In this document: positions 45,800 through 57,006 of the stretch, one piece after another
How positions within the stretch are numbered: position 1 is the first letter of the stretch
Layout: each line of letters starts with the position of its first letter
From: Aphrocallistes beatrix
Taxonomy: Eukaryota; Porifera; Hexactinellida; Sceptrulophora; Aphrocallistidae
DNA: 64,000 nucleotides
Direction of reading: 5' to 3'
Assembly: GCA_963281255.1 (NCBI GenBank)
Contig: OY725504.1
Coordinates: 2,294,001-2,358,000 of the forward strand
Program-made: the position numbers and the translations under genes
Notes under the pieces: model-generated
Databases searched by the model: none
The model's input: the letters and a program-made list of their open reading frames with translations, nothing else
What the model was told of the DNA's origin: nothing

Positions 45800-46629
45800 T
45801 CCCACATTTTCTAATAGATATTCAAAAAAACTCTGGTGGATTGGTACAACTTCATTCTCAGGAAATTCAACGGAGGTGGTTCAGAACGGGTTTGGGATAT
45901 ATTAACTGGCGATGAAAGCTGGATATAACATTACGATCCCGAATCTAAAGGACAATGGTGTGCACAAGATGGCCCACCCTCCATTAAGATTCGGCGGTCT
46001 AGGAATGCTGGTAAGAAGATGGTAGCATCATTTTTCAATAAAAGTGATCATATCAATACTGTTCCAATTGATGATCAGACTGTAAACGCGCAATGGTACT
46101 GCAAGGTTTGTATTCCTGGCGTGCTCCAAGTAGGGTTTCATCCAGCTTTCCAAAGTCATACGCCTAAATGGACGTCACCATTTTTCTACGCGCCTAGACT
46201 CATTTTTATATAGCATTTTATATCTGTTTTATGCCACGCGCCTAAGTAGGCGTATGCCGCCCGCCTAAAAATCATACGGCTAATTATGATCTATGGGATC
46301 AAATACGCGGCTCTAGGAGCGCCCAGTACCCCTGGGTGAAAGCCTGGCTCCAAGCATTGTGTAAACGACGTCCAAAGTGTGGAACTCTGTGACTACTCTG
46401 GCATCATGATAATGCACCAGACCACACAGCCATGCGAACTTTGGACTTTCTGGAAGCGGAAGGAGTTCAATTACTTCCTCACCCTCTATATTTCCTTGAT
46501 TTGACCCCTCGCGATTCCTTTTTGTTTCCCAAAGTCAAGACTATTTTAAAAGGAAGGCAATTTTCTTGCGACAAAGAGGCCGTCGACGCCTATTTTGAAG
46601 CGGTCTCGCCCCTTGACAAGGAAGAGTAG
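45800..46629 (+). pseudogene. Mariner transposase, 5'-truncated and interrupted
   Basis: Pieces: DILTGDESWI (first Asp) followed by a stop, then SKGQWCAQDGPPS, CIPGVLQ (interrupted by a MITE at 46131), ALCKRRPKCGTL then a stop, LWHHDNAPDHTAMRTLDFL (second Asp) and LTPRDSFLFPKVKTILKG (third Asp in a diverged D34D). At least two stops plus the insertion make it inactive. It differs clearly in sequence from the mariner at 24267. Confidence 0.85.
46131..46346. mobile_element. hAT-like MITE in the mariner gene, 216 bp
   Basis: The ends TAGGGTTTCATCC and, inverted, CAGGCTTTCACCC pair imperfectly. The 8-bp duplication GCTCCAAG is at 46123-46130 and 46347-46354. Removing the element and one repeat restores the mariner frame across the site. 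Confidence 0.85.
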
Positions 46630-46960
46630 GGTGAAGTATTAAAAAAAAAGGTTTGAGAGAATGCAAGTGTTTTGATTGCGATGGAAAGGTTAAAATGGAC
46701 ATATGTCACATATGTCCATTTTAACCATTCCATCACAATAAAGTAGCACTGATTGATAATTACAAAAAGTTAGGAATGAATGATTAATGAGAAAGATTCA
46801 ACTGTGACTAATTCGAATGTGTATTATTCCAATCTGGAATCCGATTAGCAGCATCCCATACCAGGAATCCTCTTCATGAATAGACCCATTTTAGTTCAAT
46901 TTGTATGTGAAATAATTAAAGTGTTCAAAGACTTTCGTCCCCATGGTCTATATATATATA

Positions 46961-47440
46961 CACTACACGGACAAAAAAAGTATTTGCACACTTCATTATC
47001 TTACGTGCATTTAAAACTAAATAGGTCTATTCATGAAGATTAAAACTCCGAAGCGGTAAGTGCTACAACTAATCTGGTTTCAAATTTGAAATCTTCGCAT
47101 TCGAATTAGTTACTGTAGGATATTTCTAATCAATTACTAATTCCCAATTATTTCAAATTATCAATCACTGCCACCTTGTGCTACATATGTCCCTTTTTAT
47201 CACTATACATGATGGTGCTGTACTACCCCTTGTGCCACAGGTTGATAATTTTACTCATTGGGTTGAACAATCTGTTAGAAATCTTCAACTATTACTAATT
47301 CGAATGTGAAAATTCGAATTTTAAATCAGACGCTTAATAGCTCTTAGAGTTTGAATACTTTTCCCTTCATGAAAAGATCAATTTAGTACTATTTGTATGA
47401 GGAAGAATATAGTGAACAAATACTTTCGTCCGGTTAGTGT
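46961..47440. mobile_element. Tc1-type foldback element copy
   Basis: Starts CACTACACGGACAAAAAAAG and ends CTTTCGTCCGGTTAGTG, with long inverted arms. A separate right arm without a left partner lies just before it (46770-46950). Confidence 0.75.
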
Positions 47441-48165
47441 GTATATGTATATATACAAGCGTGCTTTGCATGCTTGCGGCTGGCGGACACTTTGTGTCCG
47501 CCGGAGGCGCCCTGCGAGCGCGTGGGGTAGCATTGATTAATAATAAGGGAGATAACATCTCTAAATACATCTGTGCTACTATTATAATCAATATCACACG
47601 AAAAATCACCAAATTTGTCAATTTTAACAATTTTTGATGCTTAATGTTGACATCATAATAAAGTGATGAATCATCATTTTTTGATGATAGTTGCATCATA
47701 TGCGAGGTATATTAGTATATACATTTTATTAAAATTTCAGCCTTCTATCACTTAAAATGGCTGAGTCAAAGTCGAAAGACTGAAATTTCTAATTATAAAA
47801 AAGTTGACAATGACGTCATAATTCCATGATGAGTCGACAGCCATAGCCAAAAAAAAACCCCAATTCCAAAAATCAGCTTTCTGTGTCTGGCAGTTTCTTC
47901 AATCAATTCGTTGCAGATATATATATACATATACACACATATACACACATTAAAACTCAAGATACTGCCAAGCACTGAAAGCTGATTTTTGGCATGAGGG
48001 AGTCTTTTCGCTATGGCTCCACTAAGTTCTGACCTCAGACGAAAATGTCGACTCATCATGGAAATGACGTCATTGTCACCTTTTTATAATTAGAAATTTC
48101 AGTGTTTTCGACTATAACTAAAGCCAGCCGCGCAGCGCAAGCAAACGAACAGCGCTTGTTATTAT
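47441..48165. mobile_element. Two M1 copies in inverted orientation
   Basis: 47441-47940 is a + copy without its left terminus (it abuts a Tc1-type foldback). 47945-48165 is a - copy with an internal deletion that joins the second bZIP pair directly to the GC-rich block. Confidence 0.75.
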
Positions 48166-48471
48166 TATAGTGTATAGCAAAATAAGGTCATGTCTATCCT
48201 TTAACACCTTTATATAGACATTTTCACATCTTGAGAAATTGGCAAAACACGATAGATATTAGCTTCCAACGATTAATATAGGGTTTTATGGGTGTGCGTA
48301 CAGTGTGACACTGAAATTGGGAATATTGCTATTTTTGTAACTTCGCATGTTACAACACAACCATCACTTCTAAACTCCATACTCTTCTATTATTTGTACA
48401 TATCAGATGTTTCTATAAATGCAGCATTTTAAAACTTTTAGGAACATTTTTGTGAGTGTTCTTTCCTAATC

Positions 48472-48510
48472 CTTACTATTAAAACTCGATTAATGTGTAT
48501 ATATATATGT
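48472..48510 (+). repeat. Solitary M1 terminus
   Basis: CCTTACTATTAAAACTCGAT then TAATGTGTATATATATAT without the body of the repeat. Confidence 0.75.
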
Positions 48511-48731
48511 TCCACTGTTCCCCTCCCCCTAGTCAACGATTAGGAAGACGACCCTTAGCTTTAGTATCGCTAATGCGATTTATATATGTATACCTAGGCT
48601 ACTCATTGCTAATTTTATTATATTCCCATAACATTTATACTGAGGACGGATATATATCCAGAAAACCTCTTAATATATGTGCTTTATAATTATAACTACT
48701 ATATCTGATCTTTCAACTAAAAATATATATA

Positions 48732-49207
48732 CACTGCCTGGACAAAAGTATTCGTACACCCCATAATTCCCCATGCAAATAGTTATAATACTGATTTATT
48801 TAGCGAGTCAAGATATTTAATTGGTAAGAGATACACTTAATTTGACTTCAAATTCGAATTCTCCACATTCAAATTACCCACTTTATAAGTTTTCAACTTA
48901 ATTACTCTTCTTCAAGATTAAGTATTTTCAGCATTTGCTTTCCTATGCCACATGTCGCGAGTGATCACCATTGTATATGATGGCATTGGTGGTATGAGGT
49001 GGCACAGTTTGAAAAATTTAACCTTGTGAGAGTGTAAACAAGTTGAAAGATTAAAAAGTGAGTAATTCGAATATGGAGAATTCGAATTTGAAGTTAAATT
49101 AAGCGTATCTCTTACCAATTAAATACCTTGACTCGCTAAATAAATCAGTATTATAACTATTTGTATGGGGAATTATGGGGTGTACGAATACTTTTGTTCA
49201 GGCAGTG
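48732..49207. mobile_element. Tc1-type foldback element, best copy (476 bp)
   Basis: CACTGCCTGGACAAAAGTAT at the left and its inverse at the right, TA on both sides, and arms of about 180 bp matching almost base for base. The 58327-58660 relative adjoins a Tc1 transposase N-terminus, which suggests that the family derives from a Tc1 element. Confidence 0.88.
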
Positions 49208-49704
49208 TATATATATATCTGTAACGAACGAATTGATTGAAGAAACTGCCAGACACAGAAAGCTGATTTTTGGCATGTGAGAGTCTTTTGGGAATGGCTC
49301 CACCAGGGTTTTTTTTAAGGATTTGCTCAGAGAGCCCTGCAAAAGATTAGAGGTCTGTTTCATCGTAACTGACCCGCACCCTGGATGTGCTAGATCTATC
49401 ATAACTTGAACCGCATTAGAATGCAATATATCTATCGTAACTTGACCATATCATAACAATAGTAGAGATATGCCTATCGTAACTTGACCCATCGTATCGT
49501 AATGCGTATTACCTATTGTAACTTGACCCCACATCACTATTATGTCAATATATGTTCTACATCCGTCATAATTTAGTGATTTTTGTAGTTTCAATAATTA
49601 CTTTTTTGTTTATTCTTGCATATGATTAAATTTTGTTTTCGTATAATTATACATACAACCCAAGCTTTTTCACGTAACTAGCTATTTCGTACGAGTATTC
49701 AGAG

Positions 49705-52700
49705 ATGGAGGATCTTGAATATAATAATTTACGTTTATTCTTATCCACCGGAATCTATCCCGTCGAGACACAGGGGAAACAGGGACCCAGATATGCCCAG
49801 AAAAATTTTCGAAGGAAGGCTTCTCAGTTCCGTTTTGATGAAGATACACTCTACAAGGTGAGGAACCTGTTTAGTGTATTATAATGTTTAGTGTTAAAAC
49901 ATGTGCTCATATTGTTCATTCTACATTTCTACCCTCTTTGCCGAAGAATTTATTTGTCCTACTTTGGCACTTTGCCTCTGTAAAATCATACCGTTTGAGC
50001 TTTTCTAATTGCCGAAATGTCTCTGAAGTTTAAGATTAATCTATACAACCTGCATGTTCCTCAGGATACAGATATTTCATGACTGCATGCATTTATCGTG
50101 TATGAATCCACTTATCTGGTGACAAAGTTGTATGTATTTCATAACCTTCGTGCTAATTTGATTCGTATTAAATCGGATATTTTAACTGATCTAGTTTATA
50201 CATCGTTGCGAAGCTCGTCCAAGCTGTGAGCTGCACTATCAGTGTGTCAGACCGAAGTTTTTAATAAACATAATAGGTCATGACAACCGGATTATAAGTT
50301 TAAACCGCTCTCAGCAATAGTATTCGAACATAACAGTCTGAGGTCAAGAATCTCGTTATCAAAAATTAATTGTTGTGTCTCGTAACGTATGTAATAAAAT
50401 GTGCTATTTTTATCGAGTATTTATTATAGGTCATTCGCAAAAAAAGAGGTGTTTTTGAACGATTTGAATAACCACCTAGATCTGCTATCCCTAAGATTCT
50501 GGAAAAATATCACGTCGATCACCCAGGCATTAATAATGCTATGCATCTTCTATTAGACAAAGGTATTTTTGGGATAAAATGTATCAGACTATCGAACAAT
50601 ACGTAAGTTAAGCTTATTAGTAATATTCTCTCATTATTTATCCCTGTAAACAGGTCAAATCTTGCCATTCTTGCCAGATCAATTCAGCTAAGATCCCTCA
50701 TCCTCACAGGGAACTCCAGCCCATAGTTCCACGTGAAAGACCTTGGCAGCATATAGGCATTGATCTGTTTACCGATATGCCAGATAATGATTTGGGATAC
50801 AAACATGTCCTTGTGATTGTTTGCTATCTCAGCAAATTCGTTGTTGCACGCCCTCTCCGAACAAAAACTTCTGCTGAAGTTGTTGCCGAGCTGTTGAGTG
50901 TTTATCTCCTGTTCGGTGTTCCTAAAATATGCCAGCATGACCAGGGTAAAGAATTCACGAGCAAGGTAGTGTTTTGTGATTATCCTCACTTTGAACTTTC
51001 CATTACATGATTTATATTTTGGTCAGAGTAGTACAAGTACGTACGTAGGTATTATGCCACTTTGTCAATTCCCACTTCGGCAACTGCTTAGTACAATAAA
51101 TGTCAAAATCAATTCCTATATCGTCAAAGTTGACTAAATGAGAATTGACAAAGTGGGAATAAATCATACAAACTTGCCATGAAGTTTCCAATAGTGTTGA
51201 TTTGACTTCTAAGTGAAAAAAGCAACGAAATGCTGTGTATGCCTCATGAATAATTTGTAACCAAATATTTCAAAACAGCCATAAATTGTTGCTTATACCA
51301 TGTTGTATTTTAAAGCATTGGCATTCTGTTATGATTACTTTCTCAGATTTTTACGTAAACAAGTACAGTATCATGATTCCTACAGTATGATTTCATAACA
51401 CTGTCATAAAACAGTGAAAACACTAATACGTATTTTTATTTTATTTATCACAAAACATCATTAATAATTCCCCACAGGTATAGTCTAAAATTTCATTCGA
51501 TTGCCAGTACCTGCACATAGTTTTAAGATATTTACAAAAAGAATATGAATTTTACTTAAATTTATTAATAACATTACCCAACTATATTTCGCCTTATGAT
51601 CAAGTAATTGTTCAACCTCTTCAAGGAGTTCAATGCAATGCATCATGATCTTGGAGTAGATAACCGGCGTTCAAGTGCTTATTACCCTCAAAGTAATGGC
51701 CTTGTGGAGGCGCACAACAAGATATTGAAGAGGTACTATGTTAAATAGTTATTTTGAAATATGTATATATGCACGTAATTATTGTGTCAAGTATTCAATA
51801 GTTACTAGCAGCAGACTTGCCATTAAAGTATATTACGTGATAAATTGTATTGTATTGTATTGTACGAATTTAATGCATATTTATTTACAGAAAATTTGAA
51901 AAACTTCGGCAAACTTCTGATGGATCTTGGCCAACAAAGCTACCGTTTGCAGTGATGGCTGCAAACACTAAGATCAAGCGCGCCACGAAATTTACATCTT
52001 TTGAACTTATGTTTGGCCGAAAATGTGATGCTATTCCTTTGCTTAATCTTAGCAGGAAGTTGTCTACATACCCTAGCGAATCCGTCTCGATCATGGAGGG
52101 CAATTCAGTCAACAGACTCAGGCGGGCGTTCATGCATCGTACATGGTGGCTTTGCGCATCGCTCAGGCGAAAAAACCGCATACAATTGCAGAGAACCTTA
52201 TACTCCCCTGTTGCAAGGACATCGTGCATTGCGTTCTGGGAGATAGTGCTGAAAAGAAACTCGCTTCTCTACCGTTCTCCAACGACACAATTAAGCGCAG
52301 GATTAGAGATATGGCAGATGACGTTGAGCAGCAGATAGTTGCTGAGATTCTGGGAGCTCCTTTGAACACTTTTTCAATTCAACTTGATGAGTCAACTGAT
52401 GTTTCTAGTTGTGCACAGCTACTGGCATTTGCACGGTACATTAAAGATGGGGACTTTAAGGAAGCGTTCCTATTTTGTCAGTGCCTGGAGACATCTACGA
52501 TAGGAGAAGATATCTTTCAGCAGGTCTCTGATTATTTCGAAAAGATGGGACTATCCTGGAAAAACGTTTCTGCTTGCACAACAGATGGTGCACCTGCTAT
52601 GCTAGGGATTCATTCAGGATTTCGAGCTCGAGTAAAGAGAGTCAATCCAGTCTCGAAACACAATCATTGTATGATACATCGATATGCTCTTGCATCTAAA

Positions 52701-55668
52701 ACACTTCCATTACATCTAAAACTTGTTCTTGACGATATTGTAACCATGGTCAATTTTATCAAGTCCAGTGCTTTGAATACACGTATGTTCCGCCTATTGT
52801 GCCAAGAAATAGATAGTGACCATGAAAATTTACTCTTCTATACTGAAGTTCGTTGGCTGTCACGCGGGAACATGCTCTCTCGAGTAAGTTCACTGAAAAA
52901 CCAATGCTTGAATTCTTTGAACGCGATGGGAAAGAGAAGTCAAAATTATTTTTCAATAAACTCTCAGATAAAGAATGGCTGAAAAAACTCGCCGAACTCT
53001 GGGAAGCTAAAGTAAGCGTTGGAAAGTTAGATTTCTTTGAAAACTTGTCAGCAGCTCTTGGAGATACTACAGATCAGAGTATATGTGCTCTAGTAAAGGC
53101 TCATCTATCCGCATTACGCAATGAACTTCAGGATTACTTCCCAGATCTGAGCGATTCGGACATGAAAATGATTCGAAATCCATTTATCTTGGATGTAACT
53201 TCGATACCTGACATACTCCAAGAAGAATTTGTTGAACTAATCAACGATTCCAATGCCAGAGATAAATTCGAAACACTCTCACTCACCAAGTTTTGGTGCG
53301 AAATGAGCGTGATGTATCCCAACGTGGCAAAAATAGCTGTAAAACCCTTATTAATGTTTCCCAGCACTTATCTCTGTGAGCAAGGATTTTCTTCGCTCTT
53401 TCTAATCAAGAACAAATTTCGAGCGCGGATGGCAGTCGAAGATGATCTCCGTCTGGCCCTTACGAAAACTGTACCACGAATTGATAACCTAGTGCGCAAA
53501 ATGCAAGCACATCCATCCCATTAATTCATTTTGCGCTATATTTCTATATTAATAAACAAGTATATTCTGCACAACTGGGTTAAAGGGATTGTAAACATAA
53601 TATTTATAAAGTAAGGTTGTGATCCATTTGAAGGGGTACGAGCCGCATAAAATCCTGCTTTAAGGGTACACAATGAGGAAATGTTTGAGAACCGCTGATC
53701 TAGGTGGTGAAATGGAATTCAATCGACAGCAAAATTAATCTGAAGCTCGCGTAAACATCAAAATCGAGCAATCTACGCAAAAACGTATTTATGATAAGAT
53801 GGTGAAGAAGAATAGGTATATACGATAATTATATATAATTTCCTTTTAACTAGCATTGTTGATATTTAATAATATGAAACCAATTTTGGAATTTTAGTTC
53901 TAATATCCAAGAGGGGGAGCTGTTTTTAGTGCGAAACATCAGGAAAGATAAAAAGCTTCCAAATACATCGAAACAACCTAAATATACTGGTCCTTTCGAG
54001 GCAACAAAGGTAGCAAAAAGTCATGTAGTCGCCATCAAAGATGAAACACAACGTATTGTTACCTATCCTCTTCACTTGTCTAAAAAGTATCGTCAGCGCG
54101 AAATCGAATTCCAGGTGAATGACACTTGATCAATTTAGCATACCTTACCTTATAGAGTATAATATTAACCTCTATTTATAGCCACTCAATAAGCAGTCTA
54201 CTATAGTAGATGCACCAACAAATACACTTTTTCCATCTCGAGGAAAACCTTTGAAGAGAAAACATACACACGTTTCATCTAATTCTGCTTACAAGAGGTC
54301 CAAGGTATAGTCCTGTAGATTGATGCAAAATTCGATTCAATTAATTAGATCTTTGTATGATTTAACTAACAATCTTATTAGGTGACCAATGTGAACGACG
54401 AACAGTATTTATTCGGTATTTCACGAGAATCAATAGTGGAAGAATTAAATCTGCTCAAAGTAAGTCAATTTAAGGTATACAACTTATATGATAATTTTGT
54501 GAGTGAACCCCAGGACTTGATCTAATTATTTTCTTTAACTATAGGATGATGTAATTAAGAAATTAAAAAACGAGGCGTTTATTTCGCAACTGCATGAATT
54601 ACTTCATAACACACCGAACAGACAGATGTGTCCAACGATTACTGTTCTATTCTCTGTTCTCAAAAATGTTACTCCATTCCAAATGGTTTGTTGCTATTAT
54701 CTAATAATGTATAAAATGTTTATGTGATTCAAATATAATCAGTTCAATTGTGTTTTAGAGAGAAGAGGTTATGAACATGCTTCTTCAGTGGACAGAAGAA
54801 GCTTTTGCTAACACATGTTATAACCCCACCATGCAGAGCCGACATTGTATCGAGTACGCACACAAGGTTCTATTCCCAGTTGTGAGTAAATATACTAACT
54901 ATATCACGATCGTAGTCTGGTATGTAATTCTAAGTATATTTTCGTCTTTTATTCTTTCAGATTTGTGAACACCTGGAATCGGAGTTGATTAACAAGAGAT
55001 TTGTTTTCGCGACAGAAAATATGTCATTCAGATTGCCAGCTTGCCCCAAATTAGGACCGTGCTATCATCCTATTACTGAGCAATGGCAAAAGGAGAAGTG
55101 TCAACTACTTGGGATTGCTTATGTTGAGAGCCTCGAACAACAACCAGCACTAGCCGGTTCTCTTCTGTCTCAGTTCATTCCGTGGCAGACTGAAAAGATT
55201 GGAATGGATGGGAATTGTTTCTTTAGGTGCATATCTAAGATGGTATCTGGCACCGAAAACCACCATGCCAAGCTCAGAGCAGAATTGTGCAGATACATGG
55301 TAACGGATGGGAAGTCAATCGTTAACCGATACCTTAAGACTTTCAGTAAGGATAGATCTCCTGTGACATACTTAAAAACGTCAGCTATGACAGAAAATAA
55401 TGTATGGGCTAGTGATGTCGAGGTGATGGTCATTTCTTGTATGTTGGACTCTGACGTATTTATATCTCCAGAACTATATGATGCTACCAAACTCTGGACG
55501 CGAAAAATCTGGCATCGGTATTCTGATCATGCCAGAGATCCAAATGCTATCTCCGTCTACATATCCAACATTAATCACAATCATTACGAGCCAGTTATTC
55601 GCCTAATGAATTCGGAGTACGAATCATTTAAAGTACCAGATGTTAGCAACAACTCAACGAATCACTGA
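49705..55668 (+). pseudogene. Ginger1 transposase (gypsy-like integrase) fused to OTU protease
   Basis: Exons by GT-AG borders: 49705-49857, 50430-50602, 50654-50965, 51626-51732, 51891 to about 52094 (hAT insertion), 53698-53815, 53898-54114, 54182-54304, 54382-54459, 54545-54685, 54759-54881, 54961-55668. Exon 2 carries the HHCC finger region but has an in-frame TAA and a one-base shift before FWDKMYQTIEQY. DDE residues: Asp in GIDLF, Asp in HDQGKEF, Glu in GLVEAHNK. A GPY/F module (YTGPFEATK) follows. The last exon is an OTU deubiquitinase-like domain: KIGMDGNCFFRCISKM (Asp, Cys) and INHNHYEPVI (His). All exons after 53898 are open and phase-matched, so the OTU half is better preserved than the integrase half. 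Confidence 0.85.
52095..53697 (+). mobile_element. hAT (ZBED5-like) transposase copy inserted in Ginger1
   Basis: From about 52095 the frame switches to a hAT transposase: VHASYMVALRIAQAKKPHTI, SFSIQLDESTDVSSC-like DEST region, ACTTDGAPAMLG, HNHCMIHRYALASKTLP, YTEVRWLSRGNMLSRV, and the C-terminal FPSTYLCEQGFSSLFLIKNK, ending at 53524. One frame change occurs near 52900. The right terminus GTTTGAGAACCGCTG at about 53683-53697 is a hAT end. The left terminus and N-terminus are missing, and no target duplication was found, so it is a 5'-truncated or deleted copy. Confidence 0.82.
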
Positions 55669-57006
55669 AAATGAACTGTCGTGGGAACTGTTGGGGTGTC
55701 ATGGGGAAAACACACCTGGTTTTCAACTGGGGCTCAGACCAGTTCTGGGTCTTACCCTAGGCCGGGTAACTGATGATGATCTATGGAGGGTCGAAACTTA
55801 GAACAACTGTCCAAGCACTATTCAAGCTTCTATCTTTCCAGTGTTTCTCAACACTAAATTATTATGTTTATACGTACATATGCATACTATATTATTATTA
55901 ACAGAAATTATTAACATAAATTATTAACAGAAATATTATTAACAGAAATAATACATGTAAAATTGGTGTGAAATTTTGTATACATGTCTATTTAGAAATC
56001 AAAGGTTGGGGCGCAAACCTGATATTCGGTTTAAATTAATAATTGTAAACCTCGAATGTCCGAGGTAATCATTCTAGCTCACAAGTTATGATAGATGTGA
56101 CGCATTACGATGCGGGTCAAGTTACGATAGGCATATCTCTACTATTGTTATGATGTGGTCAAGTTACGATAGATATAATGCATTCTAATACGGGTCAAGT
56201 TACGATAGGCATATCTCTACTATTGTTATGATGTGGTCAAGTTACGATAGATATAATGCATTCTAATGCGGGTCAAGTTACGATAGATATAATGCATTCT
56301 AATACGGGTCAAGTTACGATAGATGTAGCACATCCATGGTGCGGGTCAAGTTACGATGAAACAGGTCCCTTACCTGGAATACTACATTTTATGATATTCA
56401 GTACATTACGAATGTTAAGAATTAGAGGTCCCTGAAGAGAAATTAAAAGTCCTTTTGGGCCCTCTAATTTAGCTCAAAAAAACACTGGGCTCCACTAAGT
56501 TCTGAGCTCAGACGAAAATGTTGGCTCATCATGGAATTATGACTTCATTGTCACCTTTTTTGTAATTAGAAATTTCAGTTTTTCGACTATAACTCAGCCA
56601 TTTTAGGTGATAGAAGACTGAAACTTGAATAAATGTGTATATTAATATATCTCACATATGATGCAACTCGTATCCAAATATGATTACTCATCACTCTGTT
56701 ATGACGTCATTAGTACGCATCAAAATTTTTAAAATTGACAAATTTGGTGATTTTTCGTGCGATATGGATTTTAACAGTAGGGCAGACGTATTTAGAGATG
56801 TTATCTCCCATATAATTAATCAATGTGACCACAGGCGCCCAAAGGGCGCCTGTGGTCACAAGCCGAGCAGCGCAAGTAAGCGAAGCGCGCGTGTTAGTGT
56901 ATAATCTTGGCTTCCCATTTGGTATATTATATTTTAGGCAATTTAAGATTATTTTCCGTAACAAATATTCATAAAACATATGAATTTCATTTCGAATTAG
57001 ATCGTA

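Larger units (their letters stand above)
49356..56363 (+). mobile_element. Ginger1 DNA transposon, 7.0 kb
   Basis: The terminal inverted repeats start TGTTTCATCGTAACT at both ends, continue with matching GACCCGCACC.TGGATGTGCTA and contain repeated TCGTAACTTGACC phrases (left to about 49530, right from about 56080). The 4-bp target duplication GGTC lies at 49352-49355 and 56364-56367. TGT...ACA ends with a 4-bp duplication and a gypsy-like integrase gene with introns are the hallmarks of Ginger1. The copy is damaged by a stop and frameshift in exon 2 and a hAT insertion. Confidence 0.88.
49304..56487. mobile_element. hAT-like MITE (about 172 bp), split by Ginger1
   Basis: The ends are CAGGGTTTTTTTTAAGG and, inverted, CAGTGTTTTTTTGAGC. 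The target duplication GGCTCCAC is at 49296-49303 and 56488-56495. Its own length without the Ginger1 insertion is about 172 bp. Confidence 0.8.
49208..56907 (-). mobile_element. M1 copy split by a hAT MITE carrying Ginger1
   Basis: The left part 49208-49303 and right part 56488-56907 form one minus-strand M1 copy, joined at the phrase ATGGCTCCACTAAGTTCTGA known from other copies. The 8-bp GGCTCCAC is duplicated around the insertion. Confidence 0.85.

Noticed and set aside
52095..52150. Target duplication for the hAT copy in Ginger1
   Set aside because: The 8 bp after the right end (ATCTAGGT) is not found near the left junction. The left end is missing, so no duplication can be claimed.
56085..56355. 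Suspected CRISPR-like array of TCAAGTTACGATAG repeats
   Set aside because: Unequal spacing, degenerate units and inverted counterparts at 49365-49530 identify it as the Ginger1 terminal inverted repeat. The genome is eukaryotic.
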